Assembly: GCA_964509885.1 (NCBI GenBank)
Contig: CAZDZL010000014.1
Location: forward strand, 1-64,000
Reading direction: 5' to 3'
DNA: 64,000 bases
From: Palsa-1447 sp964509885
GTDB lineage: Bacteria; Verrucomicrobiota; Verrucomicrobiia; Opitutales; Opitutaceae
Positions 44,837 to 52,125 of the stretch are shown one piece after another. Made by a program: the position numbers and the translations under genes. Positions within the stretch are counted from its first letter, which is position 1, and every line of letters begins with the position of its first letter. A model generated the notes under the pieces. The model ran no database searches, was not told the DNA's origin, and saw only the letters and a program-made list of their open reading frames with translations.

Positions 44837-46672
44837 ATGAAGGCGATCCTTGGACTCTCCGCCTACTACCACGACTCCGCGGCCGCACTGGTCGTCGACG
44901 GGCGGATCGTGGCCGCGGCCCAGGAGGAGCGCTTCAGCCGCGTGAAGCACGACCCCCGCTTCCCGGCCAGCGCGGTCGCCTACTGCCTCGGCGAGGCCGG
45001 GATCTCGCCCTCGGACCTGGACCATGTCGTGTTCTATGAGAAGCCGTTCCTGAAGTTCGAGCGGATCCTCGAGACGCACCTGGGGGTCGCCCCCGCCGGG
45101 TTCCGCTCGTTCTGCATGGCGATGCCGCAGTGGATCCGCGAGAAGCTCCAGCTCTCCGGGCAGATCAGCCGCGGCCTGGGACCCGGCTACACGGGAAGGT
45201 TCGTCTTCACCGAGCACCATGAGTCCCACGCCGCGAGCGCCTTCTATCCCTCGCCGTTCGAGGAGGCCGCGATCCTGACGATGGACGGCGTCGGGGAGTG
45301 GGCGACTGCGAGCATCGGCCACGGGAGCGGCGGCCGGATCACCCTCAGCCACGAGATGCGGTTTCCCCACTCGCTCGGCCTGCTCTACTCCGCGTTCACC
45401 TATTTCTGCGGGTTCAGGGTGAACAGCGGCGAGTACAAGCTGATGGGGCTGGCCCCGTTCGGTGAGCCGCGGCACGCCGAGACGATCATGGGCGGGCTCA
45501 TGGACCTGAAGGAGGACGGCTCCTTCCGCCTGGACCTGTCCCACTTCAACTACTGCGCGGGGCTCACGATGACCTCGGGCCGGTTCGACCGGCTGTTCGG
45601 CGGGCCGCCGCGCCGCCCCGAGTCCCCCATAACCCAGAGGGAGTGCGACCTCGCCGCCTCCATCCAGAAGGTCACCGAGGAGGTCATGCTCCGGATGGCC
45701 GCCCACGCGCACCGGCTCACCGGCTCGAGGAACCTCTGCCTCGCCGGGGGCGTGGCGCTCAACTGCGTCGGAAACGGCAGGATCCTGCGCGAGTCGCCCT
45801 TCGAGAGGCTCTGGATCCAGCCGGCCTCCGGCGACGCGGGCGGCGCGCTCGGGGCGGCGCTCTTCGTCTGGCACCAGCTGCTGGGCGCCCCCCGGGTCCC
45901 GCAGCAGCCCGACGGCCAGGGGGGCTCGCTCCTCGGGCCCGGGTACAGCCCCGCGCAGATCGAGGGATTCCTGAGGGGCAGGAACGCCGTGTTTCGCCAT
46001 TTTGAGGGCGGCGACGGGCTCTGCGAGGAGACGGCGCGCCTCGTGGCCGACGGCAAGGTCGTCGGCTGGATGCAGGGCCGGATGGAGTTTGGGCCCAGGG
46101 CGCTCGGCGACCGCAGCATCCTCGGCGACGCCCGCAGCCCCGGGATGCAGAGCCTGATGAACCTCAAGATAAAGTTCCGCGAGTCGTTCCGCCCCTTCGC
46201 CCCCATCGTGCTCCGGGACCGGGCCCACGAGTATTTCGACATGAAGCCCGGCGAGGAGAGCCCGTACATGCTGATCGTCGCCCCCGTGCGGAAGGAAAAG
46301 CTGTCGGCCCCCCGCGACGCGGCGCCCGCGGCCGGCCTGGACAGGATCCACGAGGTCCGCTCCGCCCTTCCCGCGGTCACTCACGTCGACAGCTCCGCCC
46401 GGGTCCAGACGGTGGACGCTGGGCGCAACCCGAGGCTGACGCGGCTTCTGGAGGCCTTCGACGCCGCCACGGGTTGCCCCGTCATGATCAACACGAGCTT
46501 CAATGTCCGCGGCGAGCCCGTCGTCTGCACCCCGCAGGAGGCCTACCACTGCTTCATGGCCACGGACATCGACGTTCTGGTGATCGGCGATTTCCTTCTG
46601 ATGAAGGACGAGCAGCCTGCGGCCGGGCGGCCCGACCTCGGGGCCTACCTGGGCCGGTACGGAAGGGACTGA
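44837..46672 (+). CDS. NodU/CmcH-family O-carbamoyltransferase
   Basis: It is predicted to transfer a carbamoyl group from carbamoyl phosphate (through carbamoyl-adenylate) to a hydroxyl of a sugar or other small molecule. The 611-residue protein has both family domains. The N-terminal kinase-like domain has GLSAYYHDSAAALVVDG (6-22) and metal-binding histidines in HHESHAASAF (127-136), and the YrdC-like C-terminal domain has MQGRMEFGPRALGDRSIL and NTSFNVRGEPVVCTPQEAY. It begins a plus-strand trio with an SxtJ-like and a DUF5989 gene. Carbamoylation of a surface polysaccharide is the likely role, the acceptor being unknown. Confidence 0.93.
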   Translation: MKAILGLSAYYHDSAAALVVDGRIVAAAQEERFSRVKHDPRFPASAVAYCLGEAGISPSDLDHVVFYEKPFLKFERILETHLGVAPAGFRSFCMAMPQWIREKLQLSGQISRGLGPGYTGRFVFTEHHESHAASAFYPSPFEEAAILTMDGVGEWATASIGHGSGGRITLSHEMRFPHSLGLLYSAFTYFCGFRVNSGEYKLMGLAPFGEPRHAETIMGGLMDLKEDGSFRLDLSHFNYCAGLTMTSGRFDRLFGGPPRRPESPITQRECDLAASIQKVTEEVMLRMAAHAHRLTGSRNLCLAGGVALNCVGNGRILRESPFERLWIQPASGDAGGALGAALFVWHQLLGAPRVPQQPDGQGGSLLGPGYSPAQIEGFLRGRNAVFRHFEGGDGLCEETARLVADGKVVGWMQGRMEFGPRALGDRSILGDARSPGMQSLMNLKIKFRESFRPFAPIVLRDRAHEYFDMKPGEESPYMLIVAPVRKEKLSAPRDAAPAAGLDRIHEVRSALPAVTHVDSSARVQTVDAGRNPRLTRLLEAFDAATGCPVMINTSFNVRGEPVVCTPQEAYHCFMATDIDVLVIGDFLLMKDEQPAAGRPDLGAYLGRYGRD

Positions 46673-46680
46673 GAAACGCC

Positions 46681-47094
46681 ATGCCCCTGGTACGCATCGA
46701 GAGGAACCCCACCGCCCGCCAGCTCCTCGTGTTCGGGGCGGCGTGGCTGTCACTCCTCGGGCTCGCGGGCCTCACGTCCTGGACTCGGGGCCGGCACCCC
46801 GCCGCGCAGGCGCTGTGGGCCCTGGCCGCCGGCCTGCCGCTCGCCTCCCTGGTCGACCGGAGGATCCTGCGGCTCGCCTACGTCGGGCTCAGCTACGCCA
46901 CCTACCCGGTGGGGTTCGCCGTCTCGTACGTCGTCCTAGCCGTCGTCTACTTCCTCGTCCTGACTCCGATCGGGCTGGCCATGCGCCTGTTCGGGCACGA
47001 CCCGCTCACCCGGAAATTTGACCCGCGCGCCCAAAGCTACTGGATTCCGAGGGACGCAAAGAAGACCATGGAGAGCTACTTCAACCAGGGCTAG
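46681..47094 (+). CDS. SxtJ-like small membrane protein
   Basis: This 137-residue protein starts eight bases after the carbamoyltransferase. It has about three to four hydrophobic helices (LLVFGAAWLSLLGLAGL, ALWALAAGLPLASL, VGFAVSYVVLAVVYFLVLTP) and a polar tail RKFDPRAQSYWIPRD, which resembles the end of SxtJ-family proteins named after the saxitoxin cluster. Its function is not established. The close packing with a carbamoyltransferase before it and a DUF5989 gene after it repeats an arrangement I recall from many genomes, so the three probably act as one unit. Confidence 0.75.
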   Translation: MPLVRIERNPTARQLLVFGAAWLSLLGLAGLTSWTRGRHPAAQALWALAAGLPLASLVDRRILRLAYVGLSYATYPVGFAVSYVVLAVVYFLVLTPIGLAMRLFGHDPLTRKFDPRAQSYWIPRDAKKTMESYFNQG

Positions 47095-47096
47095 GC

Positions 47097-47294
47097 ATGC
47101 CGGAACCAGAAAACACCTCCTTCAGCGAGAAGGCCGCCGAGAAGCGAAAGGGGCCCGCCGCCGAGTTCCTCTCGTTTGTCCTGCAGAACAAGAAGTGGTG
47201 GCTGACCCCGATCATCCTCGTGCTCGCGCTGGTCGCCGTGCTCGTCGTCCTCGGCGGCACCGGCGTGGCGCCCTTCATCTACTCGCTCTTCTGA
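47097..47294 (+). CDS. DUF5989-family single-pass membrane protein
   Basis: This is a 65-residue protein with one membrane helix. The pattern EFLSFVLQNKKWWLTPIILV, then VLGGTGVAPFIYSLF, matches DUF5989, whose members end in a similar APFIY(T/S)LF. It starts two bases after the SxtJ-like gene. Its role is unknown; the size and pairing suggest a small subunit or anchor for the carbamoylation unit. The following gene is convergent, with 15 bases between the stop codons. Confidence 0.8.
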   Translation: MPEPENTSFSEKAAEKRKGPAAEFLSFVLQNKKWWLTPIILVLALVAVLVVLGGTGVAPFIYSLF

Positions 47295-47309
47295 ACCGGC
47301 GACTCCCGG

Positions 47310-49664
47310 CTAGCGCGGCTGCCCCAGCTCAAGGCCCATCCTGGCGATCAGCGTGTCGATGGAGGCGGTCACCGAGGGGTTTCCCTCGAACGCCGATATC
47401 CTCTTTGCCTCGGCGAGATGCGCCATCATCTCGCCCCCGCGCTTGAGCTGGTAGAGCTTCAAGGCGAGCGTGAGCTCGAAGGTCGCCGTCACGGGCCCGC
47501 TGAGCTCCGCCGCCTCGAGGTTCCGGATTTCGCCGTCGGCGTCGCCCTTGGCGGCGCAGGCCGCCGCGGCCCGCACGCTGTTGTTCTGGTTCCCCGGCTG
47601 CCACTGCGCCGCTTCCAGGCTCAGCGCCGCGGCCTCGGGGTCCCGTCCCGCCGCCTTCAGGAGCCCGACGAGCGGCTCGAGGGCGTCCGAGCTCGAGGGG
47701 TCCTCCGCCAGCGCCGCCCGAAGCTCGCGCTCGGCGCCGGGGGCGTCGCCCGACGACTTCATGAGGCGCGCGCGCGAGGCGCGAAGCCTGAAGTCGTGGG
47801 GCCTCCCTGCGACGGCCCTGTCGAGAAACCGTATGCCCTCCGCCTGCCGCTTCGTCCGCGTCCAGAAATCCTCGAGGACGGGCGCAAGGGTGTCCAGGTC
47901 CGCCCCCGATCCCGCCGCACCCATGAGCGCGGCCTCGGCCTCGGGGAAGCGGCCGAGCATCATGAGGAGGGACGCCTCGTCCGCTGCGGCCGCGGGATCG
48001 CGGGGGACGAGCTCCCGCACCCGCGCGGCCAGGGCCAGGGCCCCGTCCAGGTGGCCCATGTCCTGTTCGAGTCCCTCGAGTATGCCGGCGAGCCCGGGGT
48101 TGCCCGGGTCGCGGTCGAGCGCGGCCCGCGCCGCGGCGGCCCGGGCCGCTGTCCCCGAATCCCTTCGGGAGCCCGACGCGAAGTAAAGGTCCCGGGCCAT
48201 CCTCGCCTCGTCCTCCACGTAGGTGAGCTGGTGGCTGAACGGGGGCCTGCGCATGAGGACGTCGATCCCCAGGAGCATCGGGAGGCGCTCATGCGCCGAG
48301 TAGGCCAGTGCCCCGGCGCAGCCGCCGCTGTCCAGCCAGGCCCCGCCGCCCGGGCGGCCCCCGAGGGCGGCGGCGCAGGCCTCGGCCATCGAGCGGGCAA
48401 GGGCGTAGTTTCCGGGCCAGTCGAGGTGCACGTGCTCAAACAAGATCTCCCGCCCGCTTATCGGGGCGGTGGAGGCGGGGTCGGAGCCCATGAGGGCGGC
48501 CGAGTCGAGGAGGCTGACATCCCGTCCGCCCTCGAGGGCCACCGCGCGGATGACGTCGTTGATCGCAGGGTCCGGTCGGAACCGGAGCGCGTCCCAGTGC
48601 AGGGCATCGCAAAAATGCCGGCGGGCCGAGGATGTGTCGCCGGCCTGGAGGTCAAGCGAACCCATCATGAACAGCGTGTCGGCGAACTGGGGGTCGATGC
48701 GCAGCGCCTCGGCGAGGTGCGTCCGCGCCGGTCCCGCGTCCCCGAGGAGCCACGCCAGGTGGCCGGCGTCGAACGCCGCGGCCCATGCCGCGAGCTCGGC
48801 TCCGGAGAGTCCCCGACGGTGAACCGAGAGGAAGGGCGGACTGTCCTTCAGGTTCGCCACGACCGTGCAGAGGAGTGTCTTCGCCCCCGCGCCGGAGGCG
48901 GCCCCCACGATCCCCCGCAGGTTGGCCCCAAAGTTCCCGTAGACCCTTCCCAGCCTGGGATCGTCGCCGGCCACGGCGTTGTCGACGAACATCGACATGC
49001 CGCCCCACTGGGCCGGGCGCCGGACGCGGGACGAGGCCCTGGACATGAGCGAGCCGATCAGCTGGCCGGTGCGCGTCGAGCGCACGAACACGCTCGCCCG
49101 GATCACCCAGAGGGGCGGCATCTGCGAGAGGTACGCGCAGCCGGGCCCGTAGGGGCCCACCACCTCGTTGTTGCCCGCGTAGACGACGAACATGTCCGGC
49201 TCGTACCGGGCCATCTCGCGGGCGATCTGGTAGGTGACATGGGAGTTGATCGCGACGATCCCCGTGTCGATCACCTCAAACTCCCTTCCGGGGTAGCGCG
49301 CGCGCAGCTGGGCGCGCAGCTGCGGGGCGAAGGCGAAGCTCGGCACGGGCACGCCCTGCGCGGCGGATTCGCCGAGGACGACGATCCTGACCGTGTTCGG
49401 CGCCTTGCGCGCCTGCATCCTGAAGTTGAGCGGCCGCAGGTCGAAGTTCCCGGGCAGGAACAGGCTCGCGAAGTCGGGGTTCGTCCTCATGTAGCCGGGC
49501 CTGTCATCGGGGATGAGGAAGGTCGCCGGCCTTCCGTAGCCCGCCAGGCGCAGGCCCGACTCAAGCGCGAGGAAGAGCGCCAGCGGCACGCCGAGGGCGA
49601 GCAGGGCCCGTTTCATCCAGGGGCGCGCGGCGCGGTCACGGGGGTTGGCGTTCCTCTCGGCCAT
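47310..49664 (-). CDS. Membrane-anchored SGNH-hydrolase-like protein with TPR region
   Basis: This is a 784-residue protein. A membrane helix at about 19-42 (ALLALGVPLALFLALESGL) is followed by an SGNH-type domain: VVLGESAAQGVPVPS (96-110) is block I with Ser100 in place of the usual GDS serine context, VVYAGNNEVVGPYG is block III, and FEHVHLDWPGN is the C-terminal ExxH block. The region of about 480-780 consists of TPR-like helical pairs (AALDRDPGNPGLAGILEGLE, AALAEDPSSSDALEPLVGLL). Such domains occur in acyl- or acetyltransfer and deacylation of exopolysaccharides. It lies 18 bases downstream of the TMTC-like gene and is probably co-transcribed with it, making a glycan-modification block with the carbamoyltransferase trio. 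Confidence 0.75.
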   Translation of the reverse strand: MAERNANPRDRAARPWMKRALLALGVPLALFLALESGLRLAGYGRPATFLIPDDRPGYMRTNPDFASLFLPGNFDLRPLNFRMQARKAPNTVRIVVLGESAAQGVPVPSFAFAPQLRAQLRARYPGREFEVIDTGIVAINSHVTYQIAREMARYEPDMFVVYAGNNEVVGPYGPGCAYLSQMPPLWVIRASVFVRSTRTGQLIGSLMSRASSRVRRPAQWGGMSMFVDNAVAGDDPRLGRVYGNFGANLRGIVGAASGAGAKTLLCTVVANLKDSPPFLSVHRRGLSGAELAAWAAAFDAGHLAWLLGDAGPARTHLAEALRIDPQFADTLFMMGSLDLQAGDTSSARRHFCDALHWDALRFRPDPAINDVIRAVALEGGRDVSLLDSAALMGSDPASTAPISGREILFEHVHLDWPGNYALARSMAEACAAALGGRPGGGAWLDSGGCAGALAYSAHERLPMLLGIDVLMRRPPFSHQLTYVEDEARMARDLYFASGSRRDSGTAARAAAARAALDRDPGNPGLAGILEGLEQDMGHLDGALALAARVRELVPRDPAAAADEASLLMMLGRFPEAEAALMGAAGSGADLDTLAPVLEDFWTRTKRQAEGIRFLDRAVAGRPHDFRLRASRARLMKSSGDAPGAERELRAALAEDPSSSDALEPLVGLLKAAGRDPEAAALSLEAAQWQPGNQNNSVRAAAACAAKGDADGEIRNLEAAELSGPVTATFELTLALKLYQLKRGGEMMAHLAEAKRISAFEGNPSVTASIDTLIARMGLELGQPR

Positions 49665-49682
49665 GGTCGGTCCGGCGGGCGC

Positions 49683-51920
49683 CTAGGGATGCGCCGCCTC
49701 GAGGCGATCGAGCGCCCTGCGGGCGAGCTCGAAGTCGGGGCGGATCGCGAGCGCCCGCTCGAGGTGCGCGATCGCCTCCTCGCGACGCTCGCCTCCCATG
49801 GCAAGGGCGATCGCCAGCCCGAAGTGGGCCTCGGCCAACCCGGGGTTGAGCCGCACCGCCGCCTCGAACTCCGCGACGGCGTCCTGACGGCGGCCCGGCG
49901 CTCCCGAGAGGAGGATGCCAAGGGCGTAGTGCGCCTGGGCGTCGGAGGGGTCGATCTTCAGGGCGGCGGAGTACTCCGCGATAGCCTCGGCGCTGCCGCC
50001 GGGCCGCCGCGAGAGCGCGTTCGCCAGGTTGGCGTGGATCTCCTCGCTCCCGGGCTGGAGCCGCAGCGCCAGCCTGTACTCCGCAATCGCCTCGTCGAGG
50101 CGGCCCGGCGTGTGGGCCAGCGCCACGCCGAGGTTGCTGTGGGCATCGGCGCGGTCGGGCTCCAGGCCGAGCGCGGCCCTGTACTCGGCCACCGCCTCGG
50201 CGAGGCGCGCGGGGGCCTGGGACAGCGCGTTGGCGAGGTCGTAGTGGTAGTCCGCCTCCCGGGGCGCGATCCTGACCGCGGCCTGGAACTCGCGGATCGC
50301 CTCCGGCAGCGAGCCCGCCTTCCTCTCGAGGAGCGTGCCCAGGTTGGCGTGGGCGGCGTCGTAGTCCGGCCGCAGGCGGATCGCCTCGCGCAGCTCGGCC
50401 TCGGCGTCGGCGAGCCGGCCCGGCGCGTCCTCGAGGGCGATGCCCAAGTTGTTGTGGGCCTCCGCGTAGCCCGGGTTGTAGCGCAGGGCCTGCCCGTACT
50501 CGGCGACGGCGTCGGCGGAGCGGCCGGGCACCTTCAGGAGCGCGCTCGCGAGGTTGTTGTGCGCCCTCCAGTGGTCGGGCTTCAGCCTTACGGTCGCCTG
50601 GTATTCGGAGATCGCCTCGGCGAGGTGCTCAGGGCCCATCCCGAGGGTCACCGCGAGGTTGAAATGGATCAGCCAGGCCGACGGGTTGCGCGCCAGCGTG
50701 GACCGGTAGAGTGTCTCCGAGTCGCGGTAGGTCCCGGCCTGCCTCCACGTGAGGATCCCGAGCACGGCGGGGACCGCGAGCCGCAGCGCGGCGCGCCCGG
50801 CGTCCCCCAGCGGCAGGCGCAGGCAGATCCGCCAGACGCCCCAGGCCGCCGGGACGATGATCCCCAGGCTCGCGAGGTACTGGAAGTGGTCCGCGACGAA
50901 CGAGAACAGGAACGGGTATACGTTCACAAACCCGAGGGCAGGGAAGAGCGTCCCGGCGAAGATCAGGAACCCCGCGAGCGGGCCGCGCATCCTGCGCGCG
51001 AGGACAGCGAGGACGGCCAGGAGGGCGAGGATCCCCGCGAGGTACGCCGCGTCCCCCCACCCTGCACCCGGCGACCAGCGCGGGTAGATGAACATCAGGT
51101 TCGACGGCCAGAGGACTTTGCCGAGGTAGAAGGCGATCACCCGGCCGGCGAGGAGGAGGCGCTTGAGCGCGCTGAGGGTGAAGTCCGCCCCCTCGGCGCC
51201 GATGAAGGTCCTCTCCACCCAGGCCGTGTGGAGGCCGACGGCGAGGCCGGCGGCAAACCAGGGAAGGAGGGGAAGGACGTCGCGCCTCAGGCCGAGGCGC
51301 CCCCGCCTCCACCAGAAAACCACGAGGAGCGCCGCCGGCAGGGTCGCCGTCACGGTCTTCGTCAGGAGCGCCATGGCAAACAGCGCAAGCGCGCCCGCAT
51401 ACGCGGATGTCCCGCGCGTCGCGTCGAAGCGCAGGTAGACCCGCGCGGCCAGGAGGTAGAAGACCGCCGAGAGCGTGTTCTTCTGCTCGGAGATCCACGC
51501 CACCGACTCCACGCAGACCGGGTGGAAGGCAAAGACAAGGGCCGCGAGGCGCGGCGCGGGAAAGGAGAGGCGGCGAAGGACGTCGTAGACGAGCCAGGCG
51601 GCCGCCGCGTGGAGCGCCACGTTCAGCAGGTGGTACGCGAGGACGGAGTCCCCCCAGAGTCGGTGCTCAAGCCAGAACGCGGAATGCAGCAGCGGGTAGT
51701 ACTGCTGCGTCGCGCCGGGCTCGAACCAGATCCGCCAGAGGCCCCGGAGCGAGCGCAGCGAGAGCTTCGTCACATGGGCGTCGTCGTCCCAGAGGAAACC
51801 GCCTCGCAGCGCCGGCAGGTAGGCGAGGAGCAGGCCCGCGAGGAGCAGGCATGCGAAGCCCGCGGCCTCGGGGTCCGCCCAGGCGGGCTTCGCCGATCGG
51901 GGGGCTGCGGGGGACTCCAC
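49683..51920 (-). CDS. TMTC-like multi-pass membrane protein with C-terminal TPR repeats
   Basis: The protein is about 745 residues long if started at the GTG giving MESPAAPRSAKPAWAD; a TTG at 51938 and an ATG at 52079 are alternatives, but the last would translate operator copy 3. The N-terminal half has about ten membrane helices. Its first loop, LRGGFLWDDDAHVTKLSLRSL then WFEPGATQQYYPLLHSAFWL, carries the acidic motif of GT-C glycosyltransferases of the TMTC type, and FHPVCVESVAWISEQKNTLS is also typical. From about residue 420 there are eight or nine TPR units built on AEAHNNLGIALEDAPGRLAD-like sequence. It probably transfers sugars to a surface protein or glycan. The substrate is not known. 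Confidence 0.75.
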   Translation of the reverse strand: MESPAAPRSAKPAWADPEAAGFACLLLAGLLLAYLPALRGGFLWDDDAHVTKLSLRSLRGLWRIWFEPGATQQYYPLLHSAFWLEHRLWGDSVLAYHLLNVALHAAAAWLVYDVLRRLSFPAPRLAALVFAFHPVCVESVAWISEQKNTLSAVFYLLAARVYLRFDATRGTSAYAGALALFAMALLTKTVTATLPAALLVVFWWRRGRLGLRRDVLPLLPWFAAGLAVGLHTAWVERTFIGAEGADFTLSALKRLLLAGRVIAFYLGKVLWPSNLMFIYPRWSPGAGWGDAAYLAGILALLAVLAVLARRMRGPLAGFLIFAGTLFPALGFVNVYPFLFSFVADHFQYLASLGIIVPAAWGVWRICLRLPLGDAGRAALRLAVPAVLGILTWRQAGTYRDSETLYRSTLARNPSAWLIHFNLAVTLGMGPEHLAEAISEYQATVRLKPDHWRAHNNLASALLKVPGRSADAVAEYGQALRYNPGYAEAHNNLGIALEDAPGRLADAEAELREAIRLRPDYDAAHANLGTLLERKAGSLPEAIREFQAAVRIAPREADYHYDLANALSQAPARLAEAVAEYRAALGLEPDRADAHSNLGVALAHTPGRLDEAIAEYRLALRLQPGSEEIHANLANALSRRPGGSAEAIAEYSAALKIDPSDAQAHYALGILLSGAPGRRQDAVAEFEAAVRLNPGLAEAHFGLAIALAMGGERREEAIAHLERALAIRPDFELARRALDRLEAAHP

Positions 51921-52025
51921 GCCCCAGTCTCGGATCAACGCCGAAGAACGGTCAAGAGCACGCTCGGAGCCCGGAGCGGGGCTGCGGCGCCCCCCTCTGG
52001 GGGCGCCCGGGCGTGTAGCAGGGAT

Positions 52026-52079
52026 GTTAAAAACATAGTCATTTCTGCCATTTTTTAACGGCGCCGATGGCAATATCAT
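52026..52079 (+). promoter_or_regulatory. Conserved operator copy 3 with -10-like hexamer, before nagB
   Basis: The core at 52026-52063 begins GTTAAAAACATAGTCATT and ends TGCCATTTTTTAACGGCG, nearly identical to copy 2. The T6 tract (52051-52056) lies 17 bases before TATCAT (52074-52079), the same spacing as in the other two copies. The upstream flank shared by copies 1 and 2 is absent here. Predicted transcription starts about 40 bases before the nagB ATG. The element also lies about 105 bases before the divergent TMTC-like gene, which it might influence. Confidence 0.75.
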
Positions 52080-52125
52080 GCGAGGGTGCCCTTACACCCG
52101 GAAATCCGCATGCGCGCCTCCTGAC

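Noticed and set aside
47418..52058. A 1546-codon open frame on the plus strand, antisense to the SGNH-TPR and TMTC-like genes
   Set aside because: Its sequence is Arg/Glu/Val-rich with no domain, and it lies opposite two genes with clear motifs. Such long antisense frames are a by-product of the high GC content.
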